Source: Sphingomonas sp. OV641 (lineage in GTDB: Bacteria > Pseudomonadota > Alphaproteobacteria > Sphingomonadales > Sphingomonadaceae). Taken from it: DNA of 64,000 bases. Both the position numbers and the translations under genes were made by a program. Below the pieces are notes generated by a model. It made no database searches and had not been told where the DNA came from. It saw only the letters and a program-made list of their open reading frames with translations. The stretch is from the NCBI RefSeq assembly GCF_900109205.1, contig NZ_FNZB01000001.1, forward strand, positions 496,001 to 560,000, written 5' to 3'. Below, one piece after another: positions 54,120 to 63,287 of this stretch. Each line of letters opens with the position of its first letter. Position 1 is the stretch's first letter.

Positions 54120-54373
54120 TTCTTCCTTCGCCATGTCGGACTGGCTTCCCTCTCGCCGCTCATGCCGTGCGGAGTTGAGGCACTGGCGAGGCACTGTGAC
54201 GCTGGTGGCTTGCCCCTAAACTTCGCCTGGCACGAACGGGGGAAGGATGAGGCGCGCCGCGTTGCAGTGAAGCCCAAGCACCTTCAGCCGTTCGCCCTGA
54301 GCCTGTCGAAGGGCGTGTTCCGGGCACGTACTTCGACGGGCTCAGTACGAACGGCGGGTGGGGGCCGATCCGA
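54120..54373. repeat. Intergenic stretch between atpC terminator and dapE with a palindromic repeat
   Basis: No gene was found. At 54288-54354 is a CTTCGACAGGCTCAG-family element: left arm CCGTTCGCCCTGAGCCTGTC plus GAAGG, right arm GTACTTCGACGGGCTCAGTA plus CGAACGG. The rest has no recognisable structure; the transcripts of atpC and dapE converge here. Confidence 0.75.
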
Positions 54374-55504
54374 TCAAGAACCACTCTGCGCGAAGCTGCG
54401 GCGCAGGAAGTCGGCGTAAATGTCGGTCAGCAGGTGCAGGTCAGCGACCGCGACCGCCTCGTCCAGCTTGTGCATCGTTGCGTTGAGCAGGCCGAACTCG
54501 ACCACAGGGCAGAGCGCCGATAAGAAGCGTGCGTCGGACGTGCCGCCGGTGGTGGACAGCTCCGGGACGATGCCGGTTTGCGCCTCGATGGCTGCGGACA
54601 ACGTGGCGGAGAGCGCGCCGGGCTGGGTGAGGAACGCCTCACCGGAAACCTTTGGCGTGACGATCGCCTCCGGCGCGTGGCGGTGGACGATTGCCGCGAT
54701 GCGCGTGGCGAGATCATCGCCGCGGTGCGCGTCGTTGAAGCGGATCGAGAGGCGGGACGAGGCCTTGGCCGGGATCACGTTGGTGGCGGGATTGCCGACT
54801 GTAATATCGGTCACTTCGATGTTCGACGGCTGGAACCAGGCGTTGCCCTGGTCCAGCACGACCGCGTCGATCTCCGCCAGCGCGGCGATCAGGCGCGGGA
54901 TCGGATTGTCGGCGAGATGGGGATAGGCGACATGGCCCTGACGGCCCGGCACGTCGATCCAGATGTTGACCGAGCCGCGCCGCCCAATCTTGATCATGTC
55001 GCCAAGACGCGCCGTGGAGGTCGGTTCGCCGACAAGGCAAGCGTCGGGGGTGAGGCCGCGTGCTGCCATCCGGTCCATCAAGGCTCGGGTGCCGTAGATT
55101 GCGGGGCCTTCCTCGTCGCCGGTGATGATCAGGCTGGTGGTGCCGGGACCATCCACACGGGCGGCGGCAGCGACGAAGGCAGCGATCGCGCCCTTCATGT
55201 CCACCGCGCCGCGACCGTACAACAGGTCGCCGCGCACTTCGGGCTTGAAGGGGGCGCTGGTCCAGCCTTCGCCCGGCGGCACCACATCGACGTGGCCGGC
55301 GAAGGCGACGTGCGGACCGGAGGTGCCGCGGACGGCGAGAAGATTCTCGACCGGGCCGTCCGGCGCCTCCCCGGCGACGAAGCGGTCGACCGCGAAGCCA
55401 AGCGGTACGAGCGCCGCCTCCAGCACGTCAAACACTTCGCCGCGCGCGGGCGTGACGCTTTCGCAGGCGAGCAGCGCCTCAGCCAGCGCGACGACGTCCG
55501 TCAT
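54374..55504 (-). CDS. dapE: Succinyl-diaminopimelate desuccinylase
   Basis: A 376-residue M20 zinc peptidase that removes succinate from N-succinyl-LL-diaminopimelate, a step in lysine and wall-peptide synthesis. DapE marks are VAFAGHVDVVPPGEGW (metal His/Asp), YGRGAVDMKGAIAAFV, LIITGDEEGPAIYGT (catalytic Glu), VGEPTSTARLGDMIKIGRRG, STTGGTSDARFLSALCPVVEFG and NATMHKLDEAV. These favour DapE over ArgE. It overlaps the upstream glutathione transferase gene by 4 bases. Confidence 0.94.
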   Translation of the reverse strand: MTDVVALAEALLACESVTPARGEVFDVLEAALVPLGFAVDRFVAGEAPDGPVENLLAVRGTSGPHVAFAGHVDVVPPGEGWTSAPFKPEVRGDLLYGRGAVDMKGAIAAFVAAAARVDGPGTTSLIITGDEEGPAIYGTRALMDRMAARGLTPDACLVGEPTSTARLGDMIKIGRRGSVNIWIDVPGRQGHVAYPHLADNPIPRLIAALAEIDAVVLDQGNAWFQPSNIEVTDITVGNPATNVIPAKASSRLSIRFNDAHRGDDLATRIAAIVHRHAPEAIVTPKVSGEAFLTQPGALSATLSAAIEAQTGIVPELSTTGGTSDARFLSALCPVVEFGLLNATMHKLDEAVAVADLHLLTDIYADFLRRSFAQSGS

Positions 55505-56181
55505 GGCGCGGATTGGGGAGATGAAGCCGGGCGCTCATATTGTTCGAGCACCCATTCCTCCTCCTGCGCGCCGGCGATCCAGTCCTGCATGAAGGGATGG
55601 GCGAGGACCGCTGCGATGTACGGGCCGGCGAAGCGCGCGATCGGCAGCGAATAGGTGACGATGCGGGTGCAGACGGGTGCGAACATGATGTCCGCCGCGC
55701 CGAACTCTCCGAACAGGAACTCGCCGTCGCCGCCCCAGCGGGCGCGGGCCTGCGCCCACAGTTCCATGATGCGGGTGAGATCCGCCGTCACCGCCTCCGA
55801 CGGGGGCTGTGGCGGGTAGATCTGGCGCACGTTCATGCTGTGCTCGCGGCGCAGCGCCACGAAGCTGGAGTGCATTTCCGCCGCCATCGAGCGGGCCATG
55901 GCGCGCGGCGCCTCGTCCTTGGGCCAGAACAGGTCGCGGCCAGCCTTGTCGGCGAGAAATTCGACGATGGCGAGGCTGTCCCAAACCACCGTCTCGCCGT
56001 CCCACAGGATCGGCACCTTGCCCGACGAGGGGGCAAATTCGGCGCCCTCTCGGCGCTTGTCCCAATCCTGATCGTACATCGGCACGACCACTTCCTCGAA
56101 GGGAATGCCTGACTGTTTGCACGCCAGCCAGCCGCGCAGCGACCAGGAGGAATAGGCCTTGTTGCCGATGATAAGCTTCAT
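55501..56181 (-). CDS. Glutathione S-transferase family protein
   Basis: A 226-residue GST: an N-terminal thioredoxin-like domain (KLIIGNKAYSSWSLRGWLAC, SGKVPILWDGETVVWDSLAI) and a C-terminal helical domain (GDGEFLFGEFGAADIMFAPV). The N-terminal pattern with NKAYSSWSLRG matches a GST subgroup of proteobacteria. The substrate is unknown. The ATG at MKLIIGNKAY was preferred over a start 60 bases upstream lying in a non-conserved stretch. It is translationally coupled to dapE downstream. Confidence 0.93.
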   Translation of the reverse strand: MKLIIGNKAYSSWSLRGWLACKQSGIPFEEVVVPMYDQDWDKRREGAEFAPSSGKVPILWDGETVVWDSLAIVEFLADKAGRDLFWPKDEAPRAMARSMAAEMHSSFVALRREHSMNVRQIYPPQPPSEAVTADLTRIMELWAQARARWGGDGEFLFGEFGAADIMFAPVCTRIVTYSLPIARFAGPYIAAVLAHPFMQDWIAGAQEEEWVLEQYERPASSPQSAP

Positions 56182-56247
56182 GGGCGAGAGGGGTAGAGGT
56201 TGGCAGGGCGTGAGGCAACGGGGTGCAGGAGATCCGCGCACCTGCCC

Positions 56248-56327
56248 CGTATCGCCCTGAGCCTATCCGCGGGCGTGTCTCGGGCGGGGTGCTTGGGGCG
56301 GTTCTTCGACAAGCTCAATCGGAACGG
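56248..56327. repeat. Palindromic repeat, CTTCGACAGGCTCAG family (degraded)
   Basis: The left part reads CGTATCGCCCTGAGCCTATC and the right part GTTCTTCGACAAGCTCAATC plus GGAACGG. Both arms have several changes from the consensus. It lies between yihA and the glutathione transferase gene. Confidence 0.65.
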
Positions 56328-56355
56328 GGGAGGTGTGCTCCCGCGCTCCGCCCGA

Positions 56356-57066
56356 TCAACCGATGGCTTCAATCACCGCGGCGCGGAGTTCGGGGATGCC
56401 CATGCCCTTTTCCGACGAGGTGGCGATGATGTCGGGGTGCGCGGCCGGATGCTTGCGTGCCTCGGCGATCGTGCGCTCCGTCACTTCGGCAAGTTCGGTC
56501 GCCTTGATCTTGTCAGCCTTGGTCAGGACCATGCGGTAGCTGACGGCAGCCTTGTCGAGCATCTCGAGGATCTCGCGATCGACGTCCTTGATCCCGTGGC
56601 GCGCATCGATGAGCACCAGGGCGCGCTTCAGCACCTGACGCCCGCGCAGGAAATCATTCACCAGGAAGCGCCACTTCTTCACCATGTCCTTCGGCGCCTT
56701 GGCAAAGCCGTAGCCGGGCATGTCGACCAGGCGGAACGTCAGCGGGTCGCCCACGTCGAAGAAGTTCAGCTCCTGCGTTCGGCCGGGTGTCACCGACGTA
56801 CGCGCGAGTGTCTTGCGACCGGTGAGCGCGTTGATCAGGGACGACTTGCCGACGTTGGAGCGGCCGGCGAAGGCGACTTCGGGAACGTCAGCGCCGGGAA
56901 GAAACTGGAGCGAGGGTGCGGACTTCAGGAAGGTGATCGGGCCGGCAAAGATCTTGCGGGCGGATTCGATCGCCTCGGGCGAGCGGGCCGGATCATGATC
57001 CTGCGTCATCGCTTCCGCGCCAGCCTGCGGCTGGTGTTCCTCCGCAGGCTGGGATGGATCGGTCAT
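56356..57066 (-). CDS. yihA: Ribosome biogenesis GTP-binding protein YihA/EngB
   Basis: A 236-residue GTPase needed for assembly of the large ribosomal subunit. G motifs are visible: G1 [19 protein letters not shown]2 [15 protein letters not shown]3 [14 protein letters not shown]4 MVLTKADK and G5 [12 protein letters not shown]. The N-terminal 45 residues ([15 protein letters not shown]) are an extension; the start used overlaps the yidC stop (ATGA), and a downstream ATG at MTQDHDP would give a shorter protein. Confidence 0.95.
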   Translation of the reverse strand: MTDPSQPAEEHQPQAGAEAMTQDHDPARSPEAIESARKIFAGPITFLKSAPSLQFLPGADVPEVAFAGRSNVGKSSLINALTGRKTLARTSVTPGRTQELNFFDVGDPLTFRLVDMPGYGFAKAPKDMVKKWRFLVNDFLRGRQVLKRALVLIDARHGIKDVDREILEMLDKAAVSYRMVLTKADKIKATELAEVTERTIAEARKHPAAHPDIIATSSEKGMGIPELRAAVIEAIG

Positions 57067-58766
57067 TTCGCGGGCGCTTCCTTGAGGCCGGGGTGGCGGG
57101 CGTAGAGCAGCTTCTGCTGCAGGATGGTGAGCACGTTGGACGTGATCCAGTAGATCTGCAGACCGACCGCGAACGGCGCCATGACGAACATCAGGACCCA
57201 GGGCATCAGCGCGAAGATCTGCTTCTGCGCCTCGTCCATCGGCGCCGGGTTCAGCTTGAACTGGAAATACATGCTGATGCCGAGCAGGATCGGGACGACG
57301 CCGATCGCCAGGAACGAGGGCGGGGTGAAGGCGAGCAGGCCGAACAGGTTCACCGGGGTGAGCGGATCGGGCGCGGACAGATCCTTGATCCAGCCCACGA
57401 ACGGCTGGTGACGCATTTCGATCGTCAGCATCAGCATCTTGTACAGGGCGTAGAAGATCGGGATCTGAAGCAGCGTGGGGGCGCAGCCGGCGAGAGGATT
57501 GACCTTCTCCGCCTTGTACAGCGCCATGATCTCCTGCTGCATCCGCGCCTTGTCGTCCTTGTAGCGCTCCTGGATCGCCTTCATCTTCGGCTGCACGGCC
57601 CGCATGTTGGCCATGGAGGCGAACTGCCGCTGCGCGATTGGGAACATGAGGAGACGGATCGTCAGCGTGAGCAGGATGATCGCGACGCCAAAGTTGCCGA
57701 GGTGCGTGAACAGCCAGTCGAGATAATAGAAGATCGGCTTCTCGATCAGGCGGAACCAGCCCCAATCGAGCGCATAATCGAGCCGCGGGGCGATGCCGCT
57801 GTCCGTATATTTGTCGAGCAGGCGCACTTCCTTGGCACCGGCGAAGAAGCGGCTGGTCTGACTGACCTGGCGTCCGGGCTGAAGCAGCTGAGCGTTGGAG
57901 GTGTAGTCGCCCTGATAAGCCTTGTTCGCGCCGGCGCGGAACTGGCCATCGAAGGCGCGCGACTGATCGGGGATCAGCGCCGTCAGCCAGTATTTGTCGA
58001 CGAAGCCGAGCCAGCCCCCCGTGGTCGTGAACTTCTGCGCTGCCTCGTCCACGTCCTTATAGTCGGCGTCGTAATCGGCCTTGTCGTTGTGGACCGACAT
58101 TGGGCCGACGTGGATCGTCCAGCTGTCCGGATCCTTGGACACGCCGGCACGGTTGACGAGACCATAAGCCGCGACCGGCACGGCGCCGGCGCCACCGTTC
58201 GCCACCGTCTGCTTCACGCTGAACATATAGCCGTCATCGACCGACAGCTCGATCGCGAAGCGCTGGCCCTGTGCGTTGGCTGCCGTGAGGGTAACGGGCT
58301 TGCCGGGGGCGAGCAGCTGTGACGAAGCAGTCCAGACGGCGTCTGCCGCAGGCGGCGACAGGCCGTCGTCGCGCCAGCCGAAGCCGGCGAAATAGGCGTC
58401 GGGCGCACCGGCGGGGGAGAGCAGGCGAACCGGCGGCGAGTCCTTCGCCACCGTTTCCTTGTAGTTCTTGAGCACGAGATCGTCGATGCGCGCGCCCTTG
58501 AGGTTGATCGAGCCGTGCATGGTCGGCGTGTCGATCTGGACGCGTGGGCTCTCGCGCAGCACCGCCGTCCGATCGCGGATCGCGGCGGGTGAATCAGCGG
58601 TGGGATCAGCCTCGGGCTTGGGCAGGACCTTGGTCTTGCCGTCCTCGATCTTCGTCACCGGGGGATTGGCCGTCGGAAAGAACCGATTCTGGATCAGCGG
58701 CCAGCCGAACAGGATCAGCGCCGCGAGCACCGCGAACAGGACGAAATTCTTGTTATCTTGCTTCAC
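57063..58766 (-). CDS. yidC: Membrane protein insertase YidC
   Basis: A 567-residue inner-membrane insertase of the Gram-negative type: an N-terminal anchor ([20 protein letters not shown]), a large periplasmic domain (about residues 50-350), and five C-terminal membrane segments. The hydrophilic-groove Arg region is the block [20 protein letters not shown], and [20 protein letters not shown] and [18 protein letters not shown] are typical. The start codon is GTG. It is cotranscribed with rnpA, yidD and yihA. Confidence 0.97.
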   Translation of the reverse strand: MKQDNKNFVLFAVLAALILFGWPLIQNRFFPTANPPVTKIEDGKTKVLPKPEADPTADSPAAIRDRTAVLRESPRVQIDTPTMHGSINLKGARIDDLVLKNYKETVAKDSPPVRLLSPAGAPDAYFAGFGWRDDGLSPPAADAVWTASSQLLAPGKPVTLTAANAQGQRFAIELSVDDGYMFSVKQTVANGGAGAVPVAAYGLVNRAGVSKDPDSWTIHVGPMSVHNDKADYDADYKDVDEAAQKFTTTGGWLGFVDKYWLTALIPDQSRAFDGQFRAGANKAYQGDYTSNAQLLQPGRQVSQTSRFFAGAKEVRLLDKYTDSGIAPRLDYALDWGWFRLIEKPIFYYLDWLFTHLGNFGVAIILLTLTIRLLMFPIAQRQFASMANMRAVQPKMKAIQERYKDDKARMQQEIMALYKAEKVNPLAGCAPTLLQIPIFYALYKMLMLTIEMRHQPFVGWIKDLSAPDPLTPVNLFGLLAFTPPSFLAIGVVPILLGISMYFQFKLNPAPMDEAQKQIFALMPWVLMFVMAPFAVGLQIYWITSNVLTILQQKLLYARHPGLKEAPAK

Positions 58767-58781
58767 GAGCGCCCAATTCCC

Positions 58782-58994
58782 TTACGGCACTGGATCATAG
58801 CCGTGCCCGCCCCACGGATGACAACGGGCGATGCGCTTCGCCGCCAGCCAGCCGCCACGTGCGGCCCCATAGCGGCGCAACGCCTCGATTGCATAGGCCG
58901 AACAGCTTGGCTGATACCGGCACGACGACGGCAGGATCAGCGATGGGCCGAGTTGCCATCCACGCGCGATGAGGATCAGCAGCCGCGCGATCAT
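58782..58994 (-). CDS. yidD: Membrane protein insertion efficiency factor YidD
   Basis: A 70-residue YidD. The motif SSCRYQPSCSAYAIEALRRYG and the end RIARCHPWGGHGYDPVP are the family hallmarks. It helps YidC in membrane insertion. It overlaps rnpA by 4 bases and lies 15 bases before yidC, the conserved arrangement. Confidence 0.96.
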   Translation of the reverse strand: MIARLLILIARGWQLGPSLILPSSCRYQPSCSAYAIEALRRYGAARGGWLAAKRIARCHPWGGHGYDPVP

Positions 58995-59311
58995 CGGCTG
59001 ACCTTGCGCAGCGCCTTGCTGAGTTCCGCGCGCAGGCTGGCGTAATCGCGCTCGATGCCGCCCATCCGCCCGATCAGCACATGATCGGCACCGGATACAC
59101 CTTCGCCTGGCAACAGATCACGCGCCAAAGCGCGCAACCGGCGTTTCATCCGGTTACGTACAACAGCGTTGCCGATCTTCTTGGTGACAGTATAGCCGAC
59201 GCGTATCGTCGGGTCGCCGTCATCCCGTGGGCGCACCAGAAGCACGAAACCGGGCATCGGCGCGCGCCGTCCAGCATTCGCCGCCAGGAAATCCCGGCGG
59301 CGAGTTAGCAT
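58991..59311 (-). CDS. rnpA: Ribonuclease P protein component
   Basis: A 106-residue RNase P protein, the protein partner of the tRNA 5'-processing ribozyme. It has the RNR motif region VGYTVTKKIGNAVVRNRMKR followed by RRLRALARDLLP, and the N-terminal LTRRRDFLAANAG. The ATG at MLTRRRDF is the start expected for the family; longer in-frame starts would run over rpmH on the same strand. It follows rpmH, the usual order. Confidence 0.94.
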   Translation of the reverse strand: MLTRRRDFLAANAGRRAPMPGFVLLVRPRDDGDPTIRVGYTVTKKIGNAVVRNRMKRRLRALARDLLPGEGVSGADHVLIGRMGGIERDYASLRAELSKALRKVSR

Positions 59312-59346
59312 GGTCAAGCTTGTATCCGTCTTGTCCTGAAAGACGG

Positions 59347-59481
59347 TTAGGCCGACAGCTTCTTGCGGCCGCGTGCGCGGCGCGCACGGATCACGGCGCG
59401 ACCGCCGACCGTCGCCATCCGTGCACGGAAGCCGTGACGGCGTGCCCGCACCAGGTTGCTCGGCTGAAAGGTCCGCTTCAT
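59347..59481 (-). CDS. rpmH: 50S ribosomal protein L34
   Basis: A 44-residue L34: [20 protein letters not shown], then [18 protein letters not shown] and RKKLSA. The sequence is complete and typical. It begins the rpmH-rnpA-yidD-yidC-yihA run on the minus strand. No dnaA or oriC-like DnaA-box cluster is seen beside it. Confidence 0.98.
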   Translation of the reverse strand: MKRTFQPSNLVRARRHGFRARMATVGGRAVIRARRARGRKKLSA

Positions 59482-59565
59482 CGTTCATTCCCGAATCTGA
59501 AAAATAAAGGCCGCCACGAGGGACGGCCCGAATGGTGCGCGGCATAAGCGAAGGCGCGCGGCAAG

Positions 59566-59823
59566 TCAACGCGAGCCTAGCGCCCGACTTCGCGCGCGGC
59601 GACGCCGTTCACTGGGGCGGCGCATGGCGCGATCAGCGAGCCCACCGATCCGCGGCCAGCGACGCTTCAACCGGGCCCAGCGCACCTGCGCCCAACGCGA
59701 GTTGCGCAGGATGAGGACCATGCCGCCAGCGAAGAGGAAGATCCCACCGGGCCCGGGCAGCGGGCCCATCACTGCCGCGCCCAGCAGGAGCAGGCAGCCC
59801 AGGATCAGTTGCAGGATACGCAT
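59566..59823 (-). CDS. Small membrane protein with PGPG motif
   Basis: An 85-residue protein: one or two hydrophobic segments (MRILQLILGCLLLLGAAVMG and IFLFAGGMVLILRNS) joined by PLPGPGG, then a basic tail (RWARLKRRWPRIGGLADRAM, RRRRARSRALG). The PGPG-type turn between membrane segments recalls the PGPGW transmembrane family. An in-frame ATG 21 bases upstream is possible. It is 84 bases from rpmH on the same strand and divergent from comM. Function unknown. Confidence 0.72.
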   Translation of the reverse strand: MRILQLILGCLLLLGAAVMGPLPGPGGIFLFAGGMVLILRNSRWAQVRWARLKRRWPRIGGLADRAMRRPSERRRRARSRALGSR

Positions 59824-59947
59824 GGCGGGGTGGCGATCACGCATGCCGCCCATGTGGCGAGGGTGTGTTGCATTGGCAAGACGGCGCGAGAGAGCTTCGC
59901 AGCGCCGGCAAAGCAGGTATGAACAGGATGGGGAGCAGGGGGGATCT

Positions 59948-61456
59948 ATGGCGGCGATTGTCGCGACGGTGGCGTATCTGGGGCTGGAGGCGCGCGCCGT
60001 TGAGGTTCAGGTTCAACTGATCGCGGGACTGCCGGCGTTCAACCTGGTGGGCCTTGCCGACAAGGCGGTCGGCGAAAGCCGCGAGCGGGTGCGCGGGGCA
60101 ATCGCGGCAATGGGCCTGGCGCTGCCGCCCAAGAGAATAGCGGTCAATCTGTCGCCGGCGGACCTGCCGAAGGAAGGATCGCACTTCGACCTGCCGATCG
60201 CGCTTGGTCTGTTGGCGGCGATGGGCGTGGTGGACGCCGAGGCGATTGCGGAGTTCGTGATCGTCGGTGAGTTGGCGCTGGATGGCCGGATCGCGCCCTC
60301 TCCGGGTGTGCTGCTGGCCGCGCTCCATGCGGCCGAAATCGGGAAAGGGCTGATCTGTCCCGCGGCGCAGGGCGCCGAGGCGGCGTGGAGCGGCTCGATC
60401 CAGGTGGTGGCGGCACCGGACCTGTTGTCGCTGATCAATCACCTGAAGGGCCACGGGCTTTTGCCTGCACCCCGGACAGGCGAGGTGGAGGCGGCGGGGA
60501 GTGGGCCGGATCTACGGCAAGTACGCGGGCAGGAGACGGCGAAGCGGGCGCTGGAGATTGCCGCGGCCGGCAATCACAACCTGCTGATGGTTGGCCCGCC
60601 CGGGTCTGGCAAGTCGCTGATGGCGTCCTGTCTGCCCGGCATCCTCCCGCCGCTGGACCCTGGCGAAGCGCTGGAAGTTTCCATGGTGCAATCGGTGGCA
60701 GGCACGCTGGAGGGCGGGCGGCTGACCCGCACGCGACCCTTCCGCGCACCGCATCATTCGGCATCCATGGCGGCGCTGACGGGTGGCGGGCTCAAGGTGC
60801 GGCCGGGCGAGGTGAGCATGGCCCATCTGGGCGTGCTGTTCCTGGACGAGCTTCCCGAGTTCCAGCGCGCGGTTCTCGACTCGTTGCGCCAGCCATTAGA
60901 GTCCGGAACGGTAAGCGTAGCGCGAGCGAATGCGCATGTGACGTTCCCGGCGCGGGTGCAGCTGGTCGCGGCGATGAACCCGTGCCGTTGCGGCTATCTG
61001 GGAGATGCCGGGCTCGCATGCGCGCGGGCGCCGAAATGCGCAGGCGATTATCAGGCGAAGGTGTCCGGGCCGCTGCTCGACCGCATCGATCTGCACGTGG
61101 AGGTGCAGGCGGTGAGCGCGGCGGACCTGATGCTGCCGCCCCCATCCGAGGGGTCGGCGGAGGTCGCGGCGCGCGTTGCACAGGTGCGCGCGATCCAGAC
61201 TGAGCGGTATCGTGACCATCCGGCTCGCACGAACGCGGACATCGATGGAGACCTGCTAGAGCGCTTCGCCACGCCGGATGACGGTGGTCGCGCGCTTCTT
61301 GCCCAGGCAGCGGAAGCGATGCGGCTCTCGGCGCGCGGGTACACGCGGATCTTGCGGGTGGCGCGCACCATTGCCGACATGGCGGGCAGCGCCAGCGTCG
61401 GGCGGATCCATGTCGCGGAAGCGCTCAGCTACCGCCGGCAGCCGCCGCGAAATTGA
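59948..61456 (+). CDS. comM: ComM-type Mg-chelatase-like AAA+ ATPase (YifB)
   Basis: A 502-residue ComM/YifB protein, a hexameric helicase that helps branch migration during natural transformation in other bacteria. The N-terminal domain has LPAFNLVGLADKAVGESRER and PKRIAVNLSPADLPKEGSHFD. The AAA+ part has Walker A MVGPPGSGKSLMASCLPGIL, RPFRAPHHSASMAALTGGG, Walker B VLFLDELPEFQRAVLDSLRQ and MNPCRCGYLGD. The Mg-chelatase C-terminal domain includes ARGYTRILRVARTIADM. The start follows GGGGGAT. No competence genes are adjacent. Confidence 0.95.
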   Translation: MAAIVATVAYLGLEARAVEVQVQLIAGLPAFNLVGLADKAVGESRERVRGAIAAMGLALPPKRIAVNLSPADLPKEGSHFDLPIALGLLAAMGVVDAEAIAEFVIVGELALDGRIAPSPGVLLAALHAAEIGKGLICPAAQGAEAAWSGSIQVVAAPDLLSLINHLKGHGLLPAPRTGEVEAAGSGPDLRQVRGQETAKRALEIAAAGNHNLLMVGPPGSGKSLMASCLPGILPPLDPGEALEVSMVQSVAGTLEGGRLTRTRPFRAPHHSASMAALTGGGLKVRPGEVSMAHLGVLFLDELPEFQRAVLDSLRQPLESGTVSVARANAHVTFPARVQLVAAMNPCRCGYLGDAGLACARAPKCAGDYQAKVSGPLLDRIDLHVEVQAVSAADLMLPPPSEGSAEVAARVAQVRAIQTERYRDHPARTNADIDGDLLERFATPDDGGRALLAQAAEAMRLSARGYTRILRVARTIADMAGSASVGRIHVAEALSYRRQPPRN

Positions 61457-61471
61457 GCGCCGTTGGCGTAT

Positions 61472-63088
61472 TCAGCTGGCGAGGCGGCGCTCTGCTGGCG
61501 CCGCGACAGTGCCGGCGGACAGCAGCCGGCGCTCCGCCAGCAGCCGCCGAGTATTGGCGGCATCCGTCGGTCGCCCGTACAGATAGCCTTGGCCCCGGGC
61601 GCAGCCGAGCGCACGCATTCTCGTCTCGGCCGCCAGATCCTCGATCCCCTCCGCCGTGACCGGCAAATTCAGGCTGGCGCCGATGCTCGCCACGGCGCCC
61701 ACCAGGGCTGCGCTGTCCGGATCGGCGGCAATCGCCTGCACGAAGCTGCGGTCGATCTTGATCCGGTCGAAAGGCAACGCGCGCAGGTGGCCGAGGCTGG
61801 AATAACCGGTGCCGAAATCATCGAGCGCCACGCGGATGCCCTGATTCTTCAGGCTGCCGATGATCGACTGCGCCAGCGCGAGATTTTCCAGCAAGGCGCG
61901 CTCGGTAATCTCGATTTCCAACCGGTGCGCTGGAAAGCCGGTTTCGAGCAGCAGCTTGATGATCTTCTGCGGTAACCAGGCATCGCGCAGCTGCACCGCC
62001 GACACATTGATCGAGAGCGTCAGGGCAGAATCCCAGTCCCGTGCCGCATGAAACGCTTGCCGCATCACGGACTTGGACAGATCGGCGATCATGCCCGTCC
62101 GCTCGGCGATCGGGATGAAACGATCGGGGCTGATCTGGCCTTGCAGCGGATGCTGCCAGCGGGCGAGCACCTCGAAGCCGAGGAGCTGGCCGGTGGCGAG
62201 GTCGATCTGCGGATCGAAATGAGGAACGATCTGCCCGGCGGGAATGGCGGCGCGCAAGGCGCTTTCCAGCTCATTGCGGGCGTGCAGGGCGCGCGCCATT
62301 TCAGGGTCGAACCAACTGAAGCGGTTCCTGCCGGCTTCCTTTGCCGCATACATGGCAATGTCAGCGGCGCGGATCAGCGTTTCGATGGAGGCGCGCTCCT
62401 GGTCCGAGCGGGCAATGCCGATCGAAGCGGAGACGTGAATCGAGGTATCGCCAAGGTCGATCGGGCATGCCAGCCGGCTGACCAGCCGCTCCGCAATCCG
62501 CTGCACGGTCTGCGGATCCGCCGGATTGAAGGCGAAGATGCAGCCGAATTCGTCACCGCCGACTCGAGCGGCCAGCGACAGGGGAGGCAACTCGCTGCTG
62601 ATCTCCGCCGCTACCCGGGCGAGGAGCGAGTCGCCCACGGCATGGCCGTGAAGATCGTTGATCGTCTTGAACCGGTCGAGGTCGATCATCAGCATGGCGA
62701 CGGCGAGGCGGCGCTGGGCGGCGTCCTGGATCATCGCGGCGCCCTCCTCGACAAGCGCGCGGCGGTTCAGAAAGCCGGTGAGCGGATCCTTGATCGACAG
62801 TCGGCGCGCACCCTCCGTGCTGTCCAGCTGATGCCGGAGGCGCCTGGCGAGCTCGCGGTGTCGCCGGCGACCCTCCAGGATCACGGCGAGGTTCAGGAGC
62901 AGGGCGATGGTGAGTGGCCAGACCAGCGGGCCGGCGGCGGCTGGCCCGTTGCGGGTGACGACTACGATCACCGCCCCCATGACGATGACGCACAGCGCAA
63001 CCGCGGCCATCGTGACGAGGCCGATCGGCAGTGTGCGCATATCGCGCCCGTCTTGGCGCGCAGGCTCGTGGGCGATCGATCCATCCAT
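61472..63088 (-). CDS. Membrane-bound GGDEF-EAL c-di-GMP enzyme
   Basis: A 538-residue protein with an N-terminal membrane part (two segments: IGLVTMAAVALCVIVMGAVI and PLVWPLTIALLLNLAVI), a GGDEF domain with the intact motif RVGGDEFGCIF and ARVAAEISSE upstream, and an EAL domain with LLGFEVLARWQHP (EVL form), DDFGTGYSSLGHLRALPFDR and TAEGIEDLA. Both active sites look usable, so it could make or break c-di-GMP. No sensor domain beyond the membrane region is seen. The N-terminal Met choice is open; an internal ATG 48 bases downstream is possible. Confidence 0.92.
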   Translation of the reverse strand: MDGSIAHEPARQDGRDMRTLPIGLVTMAAVALCVIVMGAVIVVVTRNGPAAAGPLVWPLTIALLLNLAVILEGRRRHRELARRLRHQLDSTEGARRLSIKDPLTGFLNRRALVEEGAAMIQDAAQRRLAVAMLMIDLDRFKTINDLHGHAVGDSLLARVAAEISSELPPLSLAARVGGDEFGCIFAFNPADPQTVQRIAERLVSRLACPIDLGDTSIHVSASIGIARSDQERASIETLIRAADIAMYAAKEAGRNRFSWFDPEMARALHARNELESALRAAIPAGQIVPHFDPQIDLATGQLLGFEVLARWQHPLQGQISPDRFIPIAERTGMIADLSKSVMRQAFHAARDWDSALTLSINVSAVQLRDAWLPQKIIKLLLETGFPAHRLEIEITERALLENLALAQSIIGSLKNQGIRVALDDFGTGYSSLGHLRALPFDRIKIDRSFVQAIAADPDSAALVGAVASIGASLNLPVTAEGIEDLAAETRMRALGCARGQGYLYGRPTDAANTRRLLAERRLLSAGTVAAPAERRLAS

Positions 63089-63224
63089 GTCGCCCCATTT
63101 TGCGGCGATAGTATGTAGAAGGCGTTAATGGCTGTCCGGCTTGCGCTGGAGGAGTGCTTCCGCTACAGGCCGCGCACGTTCCGTTGTTGAACGCTGAAGA
63201 CAAGCGCCCATGTGGTGCACGCTG

Positions 63225-63258
63225 GCCGGCGAGGTTTCGCCCGCCGGCGCTTTTGCGT
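63225..63258 (+). terminator. Stem-loop with short T-run ahead of ffh
   Basis: GCCGGCG (63225-63231) pairs with CGCCGGC (63242-63248) around a 10-base loop, followed by GCTTTTGCGTTT. It resembles a weak terminator but lies 30 bases before the ffh start, and no gene on this strand would end here, so it may instead shape the ffh leader. Confidence 0.35.
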
Positions 63259-63287
63259 TTGGGCCGGAAGAAGGGAGTTTTGGCGCG

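Noticed and set aside
59347..59565. A replication origin next to rpmH-rnpA
   Set aside because: This gene run is near oriC in many bacteria, but I saw no dnaA gene or DnaA-box cluster here.
63089..63287. 4.5S (SRP) RNA gene ahead of ffh
   Set aside because: The region forms one GC stem-loop only; the conserved GGAA tetraloop arm of SRP RNA was not found.
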